64,000 nt of DNA from the NCBI GenBank assembly GCA_947623455.1, contig OX392534.1, positions 38,755,426 to 38,819,425 of the forward strand, read 5' to 3'. The position numbers were made by a program, and so were the translations under genes. The stretch is from Mimachlamys varia (Eukaryota; Mollusca; Bivalvia; Pectinida; Pectinidae). Positions 26,201-36,683 of the stretch are shown in pieces (positions within the stretch are counted from its first letter, which is position 1; each line of letters starts with the position of its first letter). Below the pieces are notes generated by a model. That model was not told the origin of the DNA. It worked only from the letters and a program-made list of their open reading frames with translations, and ran no database searches.

Positions 26201-27255
26201 AAGATGTTAAAAGAAAGCGGAATTATCATAACATATTCATAACGTGTAGTTATACTGTAAGTGTTTCAACAGTTCAAAATCTGATATACATGTAGTCATG
26301 CTTATAGTGTGTCGTTATATGAGTGTGTGGACTTCAATATTCGCATTCCGTGATACGTGTTAACGTGTGAAGACGCTGAAAGTTGGATAGATTTTAAATG
26401 AATATGAATGTACTTTGTATATATAGTCTGAAAAAAAACCCTCAAGACATTAAGTTGTAAAAAAAAATCGCAAACATTTCATGTCATTTTATTTTCGAAC
26501 TTTTCAATGCATGCTACATACATTTTATGAAATCATCTGAAAAGTTGGTTCATGAATATTACCTTTTACATAAATTAAGGTTTGTACCATGGCCGTATTC
26601 CGTACCCATGTGTACCGGTCTAGGTCAGGTAAATATAATATAGATAATTCCTGGTGTCGATCGATATATGGTGCCGACATGCCGACAATTATTCTTTATT
26701 TGAATATCGGTATGTGTGCAATTAATGTCTAATTTCAATGTGAATGTGATTCAATAAGTTTATACACGGACTTTGTCTCTGTTTCAACATTACGCGTCCC
26801 CTCCCGTATGGCCCCTTCCGTCAAACTGAGCAGGAAACTTGCGGCACACCTGTCACGTTGCGTCATCCCCGCTATTTTTATCTGGGCTTTCCCGAGGAAT
26901 GCGATTTTGCAAGTGGTCATTGTAGACATTTTGAGTGGACTTTTGAATTTGGGAATAACATGAAAGTATAATTAGTAGTGCAGACGACATGTATATTCAA
27001 GAACAGGCATTTAGGCTTTCGCGGGATGCCCCTTTAACCAGACGAACGTATATATCTTGTGTTCCCGTTTTCACCAATACGTGTGCACAACTTTTAGCGG
27101 TTCGCTGTGCGCTTGATTAGCTTGTGGCAAAACAGGTAAAAAACCAAACTTCAACCTGTCGTAACTTTGTAACCAGTGGGCCGATTTCGGCAATGTATTA
27201 ATGCCGACACAACGAGTCTGATAATTTCAGTTTCTATTTGCACTACAGTTACTCT
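23291..27255. mobile_element. TTAA-flanked element, about 4.0 kb, inside the CACTG-ended element
   Basis: Left end AGAGTAACTGTA and right end TACAGTTACTCT are exact 12-bp inverted repeats, each next to TTAA (23,287-23,290 and 27,256-27,259). The ends and target fit a piggyBac-like non-autonomous element. The interior lacks a recognisable transposase. A 73-residue frame at 23,941-24,162 is unrecognised. The element contains a second TTAA-flanked element. Confidence 0.55.
25269..27033. mobile_element. TTAA-flanked element, 1.77 kb, nested in the 4.0-kb element
   Basis: Left ACGGGCATCCCGCGAAAG matches the reverse complement of right CTTTCGCGGGATGCCCCT at 17 of 18 positions. TTAA flanks both (25,265-25,268 and 27,034-27,037). 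Only short frames lie inside (25,336-25,533 plus; 26,735-26,929 minus), and neither is recognised. Confidence 0.7.
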
Positions 27256-27259
27256 TTAA

Positions 27260-29658
27260 GTTCAAGACATTTTTCTTAATTTCTGTTATGCTTTCCTATG
27301 GAAATGTTCAACCAGGGACGTATATATAATTTTGGCTGGGCTCATTAATAATTGTTTTTGCTGACATTTTGTTTGAACTGACCGGAAATGTAGTAAATAT
27401 TGGCCCTTCTTTAATTACTCTTTGAAAGAAGGGCATTTCTATAGCAAATCTAAAACAGATTTTATAAAACCTAATGTGACTTGATTATATGAAAAATTCT
27501 GCCTAACAAACTTTCTACAGTCTGGTCTGTTAATCTGACGAGTCGGCAAAAACGAGTTACAGTATCAGTGTGAATATCAAGAATATTAGACGAATTATGA
27601 AATCTCTCTACTTTAATACACATATTTTGGATAATGATGTGCAAACACGGGCTTATGTGCTTACATGGCAGCTACGCGCCTGGTAACGACACGGACTTGG
27701 ATAGATAATCTTTTCCCGTGCTGTCGACGATAATATTTGTACACTGAAGTACACAAATGAACATAGCCTATTCCCCCCTGATCTTTCATAACGAACTGTT
27801 CCAACCTTTCAATCAGACCGTTCAAGTGTGTCTTCATGAGTGAATGAGTTAAGGGTCGACAATTTTACGACATCATATGGTAATAATTACAGTCAGGTTT
27901 CGTCACACCTGTACCGAATATACATCCCCGGGGTAAGTTTCACACCTGTTTCCTGGGGCTGTTAAAACTGTGTTGTAGTTGATATTGTCCATTGTGTCAA
28001 ACTGTTTTGATTGACAGGTTTTTACGCACAGGTGAATCCCCCCCCCCCCCCCCCCCCCCCGACACTTTCTGTTAAATGCAAACAGTTTTACGATCTTAAG
28101 CGACTAAAGCCAAAAACTACGGTCAACAGTTAATTGTACTGTACCCGTATAAAACAATTTACTATTGTGTGTATTGTCTGAAAACAGCGTGTGATGGTAC
28201 GGGGCTCTGAAAAGAGTTCAATTCTAGCCATTCCCGTGTTTTGTTGCAATTTTGCTGTAAAATCCAAAAAATTAAATGGTACACAAGAAAACATTTGGAT
28301 TAAAATACGCGTATCTTATGATTATTTTTTTCCCCAATCATCATAATTTTTTATATTGTATATAGGGCATTTCGTATCTGCAAGATGAAATAATAACTGG
28401 AAACGATTAGCGAGATTTTATCTTTTGACAACAGACACCTGAGAATTTGTTAGTGTTGGTCCTTTAGCTGGTGTTGAGAGAATTTTATCGAAAATTGATC
28501 TTAACCTCTCAAAACAGGGACGTTTATGTCCCAGTCTCAAACATATAAAAAAATTGGGTCCAAAACTAGCTGTAACAAATTTTCAGGTCCCTGTGTTTGA
28601 CGTCTTTGAGTAGCTGTCAATTGTCAGTCACAGTTCGCTGCATCCACGAATTTAGTAAGCTTGTGCAAAAGATCTGCTAACATTTTGATTTAAAACAAGC
28701 CAAACATTAACCTCCACTTACAATATGCCTACTGTCAGAAGACCAAAGTGTTCCAGATTGTTCCATATATATATATCTAATTTTCTGTAAATGTAAAATA
28801 GCCGAGTTTGTCCAATACATTAACAAATAAAAAGAATAAGAAAGCTAACCATGCTTTCACAACTTGAGACACCTGTTAGCTGGACTGCAGAGCTCCTTGC
28901 CGTAGGTCAAAGGTCCCCGCCGCGGCCGGTAAAAAATCAAACGCTTTTTACCCTCTTGTAGAATATGGACTAGCCAATTAAGTCAGGTATGGGCCAAGTA
29001 TTTTGTATTTTAGGGTTGAAAGCATGACTCCAAATCCTTGAGTGCCGTGTTTGTTTTGTGCATTTGTCAAGGTCGAAGGCGAACGGGACACATGACTTTC
29101 ACTACGATAGCGAATGATTGAAGAACATACGTTTTTTTGTTAACTGTTTCCTAACATTTCCTTTCAAACAATGTTTTTGAAATACCAAAATATTTTGGCA
29201 CGGACGTAAGTAAATTAGCTATCTTATTCCGTGCTATTGGCTTCACCTTTAATTGAGACTCGCATTACGTTATGCAAATCATCGGCGGATTTTGCCATTG
29301 AAAATTTTCGATTATAGATAAAACAATACTTCAAAACTATAGACTTCTTTTAACAACTGCATGGTAGCCTCGTGTTACGCACATATACAGTACGTTATCT
29401 AAGCAATTGCTCGGTTGCGTATTGATTGTTTTATTAACCATTTTCACCTGATGATTTTACGTGAGCGTAAACAATATCCGTTTGAAAATTACACGTTTTA
29501 CGTCTGTATTATATTTCATAAAAAGCACATTTGCTCAGGTGATAACTCCGAGGGGCTTTAATCTTCTCCCCTCTGGCGTATATATATCATGGCACTGTAT
29601 AATGAAGTGCATACTAAAGTCATTTGATTCGCAAGTATTATTTTAATTGTAAATATAT
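27260..29658. other. Element interior, right part: no gene recognised
   Basis: AT-rich non-coding DNA with a 23-base C run (28,038-28,060). A hairpin-like fragment near 28,510-28,615 is related to the palindromic MITE at 22.9-23.1 kb. Further GGGACGTATAT words occur (27,317, 28,517). There is no coding signal. Confidence 0.55.
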
Positions 29659-30254
29659 GGATCCGGGCTGCAGGAAGTACTGTACGTCACGGTTGAGAGC
29701 TCTGACAGACCACAGGTAAGTTTGACGGTGCCCGGATTAGGTAAGGTGGACGGGAGCGTAGCCGGTCGGCAGACATGAAAGGACTAGTCAGAACAAAAGG
29801 CACTGGAGAAATTGAACGGTCGTCCACGAAAACTAAACGGTTTTGAAAAATGAACACCAGTTCTTGAAACATAAACACAGCTCCCCCAAATGTGAACACT
29901 CAATTTTAAAATGAACAAGGATTCTGAAAAGTAAACGGTGATCGTAATCAGTGAACGGTGAGCGCGAATATTGAACGGTGATCGTAATCAGTAAACGGTG
30001 ATCGGGAAAATTAAACGGTGATCGTGAAAAATAAACACCCAATTTAAAATATGAACGCTCCTTTTCAATAATGAACAAGGTAAATGAAAAATCAACACAC
30101 GATCCTCAAAAGTAAACAATGATTTGAAAAATAAACTGTGCACCGTGAAACGAGAACGGTAACCCGGAAAATGAACACAAAAATTAAAGAAATGAACGGT
30201 ATTTGAAAACAGAACGAAAAAATGCGTTTTTTGAACGGTAAGGGTCCCCCAGTG
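29659..30254 (-). repeat. Right terminal inverted repeat (596 bp)
   Basis: Reverse-complement partner of 20,154-20,749. Mismatches seen: G versus A near the inner boundary (CCCGGATCC against CCCGAATCC), ACTAGTCC against CCAGTCC, AACTGGTG against AACCGGTG, and CACATTTGG against CACGTTTGG. Frames inside both ends encode near-identical peptides only because the DNA is duplicated. Confidence 0.9.
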
Positions 30255-32452
30255 TCTGTTATCAGTATTGACTACTACTACTGTTATCAATACTGACCAC
30301 TACACTGTTATCAATACTGACCACTACTCTGTTATCATTATTGACTACTACTCTGTTATCAATACTGACCACTACTCTGTTATCAATACTGACCACTACA
30401 CTATTATCAGTATTGACTACTACTACTGTTGTCAATACTGTCCACTACACTATTATCAGTACTGACCACTACACTGTTATCAGTATTGACCACTACCCTG
30501 TTATCAGTACTGACCACTACACTGTTATCAGTATTGACCACTACTCTGTTATCAGTACTGACCACTACACTATTATCAGTATTGACTACTACTCTGTTAT
30601 CAATACTGACCACTACTCTGTTATCGATACTGACCACTACTCTGTTATCAATACTGACCACTACTCTGTTATCAGTATTGACCACTACTCTGTTATCAAT
30701 ACTGACCACTGCTCTGTTATCAGTACTGACTACTGCTGTTATCAGTACTGACCACTACTCTGTTATCAGTACTGACCAATACTCTGTTATCAATACTGAC
30801 CACTACACTATTATCAGTATTGACCACTACTCTGTTATCAATACTGACCACTACTCTGTTATCAGTACTGACCACTACACTGTTATCAGAATTGACCACT
30901 ACTACTGTTATCAGTACTGACCAATACTCTGCTATCAGTACTGACCACTACACTATTATCAGTATTGACTACTACTCTGTTATCAATACTGACCACTACT
31001 CTGTTATCAGAATTGATCACTACTACTGTTATCAGTACTGACCAATACTCTGCTATCAATACTGACCACTACTCTGTTATCATTACTGACCACTACACTG
31101 TTATCAGTACTGACCACTACACTGTTATCTGTACTGACCACTACACTGTTATCTGTACTGACCACTATTCTGTTATCAGTACTGACCACTACACTGTTAT
31201 CAGTACTGACCACTACACTGTTATCAGTACTGACCATTACTCTGTTATCAATACTGACCATTACTCTGTTATCAATACTGACCACTACTATGTTATCAGT
31301 ACTGACCACTACACTGTTATCAGTACTGACCACTACACTGTTATCAGTACTGACCACTACTCTGTTATCAATACTGACCATTACTCTGTTATCAATACTG
31401 ACCACTATTCTGTTATCAGTACTGACCACTACACTGTTATCAGTATTGACCACTACACTGTTATCAGTACTGACCACTACACTGTTATCAGTACTGACCA
31501 CTATTCTGTTATCAGTACTGACCACTACACTGTTATCAGTATTGACCACTACTACTGTTATCAGTACTGACCACTACACTGCTATCAGTACTGACCACTA
31601 CTCTGTTATCAATACTGACCACTACACTGTTATCAGTACTGACCACTTCACTGTTATCAATACTGACCACTACACTGTTATCAATACTGACCACTTCACT
31701 GTAATCAGTACTGACCACTACTCTGTTATCAATACTGACCACTTCTCTATTATCCATACTGACCACTACACTGTTATCAATACTGACCACTACACTGTTA
31801 TCAATACTGACCACTTCACTGTTATCAATACTAACCACTTCACTGTTATCAATACTGACCACTACTCTGTTACCAATACTGACCACTACACTGTTATCAA
31901 TACTGACCACTACACTGTTATCAATACTGACCACTACACTGTTATCAATACTGACCACTTCACTGTTATCAATACTGACCACTACTCTGTTACCAATACT
32001 GACCACTACACTGTTATCAATACTGACCACTTCACTGTTATCAATACTAACCACTTCACTGTTATCAATACTGACCACTACTCTGTTACCAATACTGACC
32101 ACTACACTGTTATCAATACTGACCACTACACTGTTATCAATACTGACCACTTCACTGTTATCAATACTGACCACTACACTGTTATCAGTACTGACCACTA
32201 CTATGTTATCAATACTGACCACTACACTGTTATCAGTATTGACCACTACACTGTTATCAGTACTGACCACTACTCTGTTATCAGTACTGACCACTACTCT
32301 GTTATCAGTACTGACCACTACTCTGTTATCAGTACTGACCACTACTCTGTTATCAGTACTGACCACTACTCTATTATCAGTACTGACCAGTACTCTATTA
32401 TCAGTACTGACCACTACTGTGTGGCCGTTGCACCGTTATCGACACTGACCAT
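30255..32452. repeat. 24-bp minisatellite, right part, about 90 copies
   Basis: Units such as CACTACACTGTTATCAGTAC then TGAC continue the array broken at 20,153. Rare variants recur at fixed distance: CTAACC at 31,831 and 32,047, and TTACC at 31,870 and 32,086. Both gaps are 216 bp (9 units), showing a segmental duplication. The unit length is a multiple of three with no stop in several frames, so long repetitive frames up to 388 codons on both strands are by-products. Confidence 0.97.
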
Positions 32453-33040
32453 GTAAAGTCATGTGTTACAGACCCTATACTGTATCTCTAACTACTCAAA
32501 CCGCTGACCCAGACTGGCGGTGTAGCCAATACTTGAGATAATACGATATCTGTCCTTACCCTGACAGGACGGCCTCTGATGATATTTAATCAAATGATCT
32601 GGCCTCTCCAGCTCTTACTTTAGTTTCAATGTCCACATCATGTGACATCTCTGCACCAATCACAGTCAACGTTAATCACATGCTATTAGTATTTGCCAGA
32701 CCACCCTTCCATTTACGATACCACATTTGGAGTGATACTCGGACTGTTTACTTTACTTGACAGTCCCATCTTTTGGAAGCTGACATCTATCCAGAATCCA
32801 CACCATCTCAAGGCATTGCCTATGTCATTTAATGACATCAAGCACAAGCTTGTCCAGAAGACCTTGCGGCACAATGAGATATTGGCCCTTTTATATAAAG
32901 TGGTCAATTCATTTACCCTGATATCAGACTACTACAATCTGGTGGTTACAGATGCTGTCCTTCATCTCATCTCAGCACATCATATGGTACATTTTCATAT
33001 CTAGCTTTCACTCTAATACAGCTGAAGCTAGTCTTCAAAG
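32453..33040. other. No gene recognised
   Basis: Mixed-composition spacer. A 103-codon frame (32,693-33,004, plus) has no recognisable motif and no Kozak or splice support; I treat it as chance. Confidence 0.5.
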
Positions 33041-34018
33041 ACTGAACAAAAATCTCTTTACACACAATAAGGTGGACCTGGATTTGACAAAAATATCTTT
33101 TACACACAATTAGATTGACCTGGACTTGACACAAATATCTCCTACACACAATTAGATTGACCTGGATTTTACAAAAATATCTCTTACACACAATTAATTT
33201 GACCTGGACTTGACAATAATATCTCTCCCACACAACTAAAGTTTGACCTGGATCTGACATAAATATCTCCTACACACAATTTATTTGTCCTCGACTTAAC
33301 AAAAAAATCTCTTACACACAATTAATTTAACCTGGACTTTACAAAAATATCTCTTACACAGAAAAACGTTTGACCTGGACTTCACAAAAATATCTCTTAC
33401 ACACAACTTAAGTTTGACCTGGACTTGACAAAAATTTCTCAAACACAACTTAAGTTTGACCTGGACTTGACAAAAATCTCTCACACAACTAATTTGACCT
33501 GGATTTGACAAAAATCTCTCACACACAACTTAAGTTTGACCTGGACTTAACAAAATCGCTCTCACACAATAAGTTTGACCTGGACTTGACAAAAATATCT
33601 CTTACAATTAATTTGACCTGGATTAGACAAAAATATCTCTAACACACAATTAATTTGACCTGGACTTGACAAAAATCTCTCACACACAACTTAGGTTTGA
33701 CCTGGACTTGACAGAAATCTCTCACACAACTAATTTGACCTGGATTAGACAAAAATATCTCTAACACACAATTAATTTGACCTGGACTTGACAAAAATCT
33801 CTCACACACAACTTAGGTTTGACCTGGACTTGACAAAAAATCTCTCTCACACAATAAGTTTGACCTGGACTTTACAAAAATATCTCTTACACACAATTAG
33901 CTTGACCTGGACTTGACAAAAACTCTTTTACCACACTTAAGTTTTACCTGGACCCAACAAAAAAATCATCTTACACTCAATTAGCTTGACCTGGACTTGA
34001 CAAAAATCTTTTTCACAA
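33041..34018. repeat. 36-42-bp minisatellite, about 24 copies
   Basis: The unit contains TTGACCTGGACTTGACAAAA then a variable ATCTCTTACACACAA(T/C)TTA segment. Length varies because of small indels in the ATCTCTnACACAC part, giving a heterogeneous array. Confidence 0.9.
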
Positions 34019-34696
34019 AAAGTTCAGTCATACTTTGTGCGTGAGCCAGGACTAAATTCTAAATACCATAACACCCAACAATTCCAATACATTATAAATA
34101 AATATATATAAATCAAACTACAAAATATCTGTAATACAGCAGAATGCTCTTGCAATCATATTGAATCGGGTACACAGCATGACTGATATGGGCAATACTA
34201 TTATGCCCCCCCCCCCAAATTCTATAGTGGAGGCATAGATGATGCTTTCATACTTAGATCATAGTAATTCCTCCCTCTCCCCAAAGTAAAACAGGTTAAG
34301 GACTTTTCCATCAATGACAAGAATTTGATTCTAGAAAATCTAGGTTTGAAAAAGATTGCAGATATTTTATCCAATTTGACCCTAGCTGGCCCAGCCCCTC
34401 GGGGTCCTTAGAAAGTGAAACATTTGTAATTCATATGAATAAAACTGATATAATTCAAAGAAGTAATTTCTTAATTATTCAAAGAAAGTTTGAATTTTCC
34501 CACTGAAAATACTCACTTGAATATCAAGATAACTAATCGTTAAAAGTAGTCTCATGAACTATACAACTCGGGCAGTGCCATTACTCCCTTGTTGTCCTCC
34601 ATCACAGAACATTTGATCCGATTCCTTTAGGTCATTTTCCCCAAGGAAGTCATTTAATGTAGAAATTGCTGAAGGATTGGTGGATAAGGATGTCTA
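34019..34696. other. No gene; C-run and possible dispersed-repeat remnants
   Basis: A C-run lies at about 34,206-34,217. CCCAGCCCCTCGGGG near 34,392 suggests an old dispersed repeat, but I cannot define its limits. Confidence 0.35.
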
Positions 34697-34928
34697 AATA
34701 CAATTAGTTTGGTTTATTTTGTTAAATGTCCTATTCAACAACCAGGGTCATTTAAGGACGTGCCAGGTTTTGGAGGTGGAGGAAAGCTGGAGTACCCAGA
34801 GAAATGCCACTGACCAACGGTCAGTACCTGGCAACTGCCCCACGTGGGTTTCAAACTCACAACCCAGGGGTGGAGGGCTTATTGGTAGAATGTGGGGACA
34901 CCTTAACCTCTCGGCCACGGCCATTCAC
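34697..34928 (-). mobile_element. tRNA-derived SINE
   Basis: Read on the minus strand, the 5' end is tRNA-like: an A box TGGCCGAGAGG (34,907-34,917), as in tRNA-Leu or tRNA-Ser, then a B-box-like AGTTTGAAACC (34,847-34,857). The body carries CTGGGTACTCCAGCTTTCCT and ends in an A/T-rich ATTTAACAAAATAAACC tail. It is not an intact tRNA: the B box is degenerate and the acceptor stem is not formed. I cannot name its family from memory with certainty. Confidence 0.75.
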
Positions 34929-35055
34929 CTCTGAAGACACACTTAAACTCTTCCAATCCAATGGTTGGAATAGTTTATAATGAAATTTCAGGGGTCAATG
35001 AGTTAACCATTGACATCAGTATTTTGTTTAAAAGTAAGAAGGGAAACAGACTTAC

Positions 35056-35137
35056 CGTTCGAATTAAATCGTAGGCTGTAAATTTTTTCACTTCCTCTGT
35101 CATGATTCTGCTGAACTCATCGGCCCACATACTCACT
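35056..35137 (-). CDS. Candidate 82-nt internal exon, possibly of a calcium-channel alpha2-delta-like gene
   Basis: On the minus strand an acceptor TGGCATTTTTCAG precedes 35,137. A strong donor, ACG|GTAAGT, follows 35,056. Between them one frame is open for 27 codons after a single split-codon base, ending in phase 0. The peptide begins VSMWADEF and ends YDLIRT. A segment of this length and pattern (V..WA..F, then an amphipathic stretch ending in a hydrophobic pair) occurs near the N-terminus of alpha2-delta auxiliary subunits of voltage-gated calcium channels (CACNA2D family). That comparison is from memory and weak. No neighbouring exon was found in the window, so the flanks would be very large introns. 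It could be a chance frame with good splice sites. Confidence 0.33.
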
Positions 35138-36518
35138 CTGAAAAATGCCAGATATAAATCAATTACACTACACGGAAATGAATGTCTCGGGCTGGCAAGT
35201 ACTTCTGTTCCTGCCGATAAAAAACGTCTCTTATAGTGCAGAATGAACACGATTGTCAAACTCTTTCCTGCCTGCAGGGATTCTTTATCATAACCCCAAA
35301 CAGGTGACCTTGACCTTGACATTGACCTGTTGACCCAGGTCCTTATACTAAACAAAATGGTAAAGTCTGGAGAAGTCAGTCGTGCCTCTTACAAAACAAC
35401 ACTTTTAACATACAGTACAATACAAAATTAATAAGAAATAGCAAAACTAGAAATGTCTGTGAGTCATAAATGCCCCCGCCCCCAGCTGGTTAAATTACCA
35501 TGGGATGGGACTGGAGGGATGGACATGGGTAACACTATATGCCCCCCATTTGACGACAGGGACATACAAATAATTTGAACAAGGCAATTCATGGTAACCC
35601 GGCCACCAGGAAATAATTCCACCAGGCATGATACTGTAATTTGATGATATTTAGTTCAATATTTAGAAGTAAAGAAAAATTCCTTTTAGTACTATACACT
35701 ATTGCCAGCAAAGATGTCATTTTTACTCCTCATTCACAGATTCTTCTCCTCTTTTACCTGTTCAAGATTTATCTGTCAGCTCCTAGGGTATGACTGGGAT
35801 ATCACGAGCTGACAACAATATAATAACGTCAGGACAACAATATGATGATGTCATGACAACAATATAAGGATGTCAAGACAACAGTACGATCACTACTGAA
35901 GTCATCGGTTCAATCATGTCACTTCAGCATTGGGCTGCCATGATAAACTTGTTAAGACAATGCATAATGATGGGAGAAAAATAATCATCTCCTACCTTTA
36001 AGTTGTGACAGAGAAATCTGCAGGTTTCGGCAGAGTCTTAGGTTAGACAACCAAGGATTACCCTTTAGTTGGAGATTTCTGTTGCACTGAACTTTAAGGT
36101 AGGGAAAGACTGTATTAGTCTACCAAATCTGGTAACTCCAGGTGATCTATAGTAGAATCAGATACATGCCTCAGACAAACTTTTCCAAGGTCACGGTCAA
36201 AGGCCAAGGTCAAAGGTCAAAGCATTGGTCACAATGAGCTAATTTTTGTATTTGACACTTTGCCATTCCAAGAGCCTCACCATCACTATCTTCATATCAA
36301 ATTTGTTTACTGCATGTGAACAAAGAAAAGAAGCTATTCAACAGACAAACTCTTTGGATGGATAGAATTTAAGACAAAGTTCAACCTTTGCAGCCATTTA
36401 GTGAGGGACTGAATTATAACGAAATAAGATTTTTGTAATTATCACCAGTAGCAGTACAAAATTTGCAAAACAGAATATCGCACAGTTGAGATGCAAGACT
36501 GAAGAAGGCTGTATTACC
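35138..36518. other. No clear gene; small repeats
   Basis: Holds a dispersed-repeat fragment at 35,443-35,600 and a 22-bp four-copy repeat at 35,811-35,894 (units start GACAAC at 35,811, 35,833, 35,855, 35,877). A GGTCAAAGGCCAAGGTCAAA stretch lies near 36,196. No coding sequence is recognised. Confidence 0.5.
35443..35600 (+). repeat. Dispersed repeat fragment (AAACTAG-start family)
   Basis: Begins AAACTAGAAATGTCTGTGAG, then TCATAAATGCCCCC. The same start occurs at 61,218 (AAACTAGTAATGTCTGTGAG, then ACATAAATGCC), so the two are copies of one family. The right boundary is uncertain. Confidence 0.6.
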
Positions 36519-36683
36519 CAGTATATATATACCCAGTTGGACAGGGTCCTAACCACGCTAGTCACTCCTATCATTGATGTTAATTTGAAATATATTACAG
36601 TTGTCTGGTCTTCTTTACTCTCTAATGTTTCTCCAAACCGCTTGAATAGAATCTGCAAACATACATTTAAATATCTGACTTGA
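36519..36683 (+). pseudogene. Possible remnant of a non-LTR retrotransposon (C-terminal part)
   Basis: The frame reads TLVTPIIDVNLKYITVVWSS and then NRLNRICK. This recalls the segment downstream of the reverse-transcriptase domain in LINEs, where a pattern like (V/I)(R/T)P..(E/D)Y...VW is followed by a basic helix; the LINE at 55.1 kb has LVRPQVEYASPVW there. It is short, has a few extra residues inside the motif and ends at a stop. If real it is an old, isolated scrap; the match may be chance. Confidence 0.25.

Larger units (their letters stand above)
20154..30254. mobile_element. 10,101-bp CACTG-ended element with 596-bp inverted ends (EnSpm/CACTA-like)
   Basis: The element begins CACTGGGGGACCC and ends GGGTCCCCCAGTG. 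It is flanked by TCT on both sides (20,151-20,153 and 30,255-30,257) and interrupts one continuous 24-bp minisatellite exactly within the word CTACTCTGTTATC. The inverted ends are each 596 bp and differ at only about four positions I could find. CACT(A/G) termini with a 3-bp target duplication are hallmarks of the EnSpm/CACTA superfamily. The 8.9-kb interior has no open frame above about 82 residues and no recognised transposase, so this copy is probably non-autonomous. The class assignment is inference; the boundaries are read from sequence. Confidence 0.8.

Noticed and set aside
20154..30254. Maverick/Polinton or other large self-synthesising element
   Set aside because: Long inverted ends would fit, but the duplication is 3 bp not 6, the ends are CACTG, and no polymerase, integrase or capsid frame is present.
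30341..32456. Long frames with an 8-residue repeat (TDHYSVIN-like)
   Set aside because: The 24-bp unit is a multiple of three and stop-free in several frames on both strands; it is a minisatellite, not a repeat protein gene.
32693..33004. 103-codon plus-strand frame between two arrays
   Set aside because: No recognisable motif and overlapped by an open frame on the other strand; likely chance.
34847..34928. A tRNA-Leu/Ser gene on the minus strand
   Set aside because: The A box is good, but the B box is degenerate and there is no acceptor-stem pairing; the sequence continues into a SINE body.
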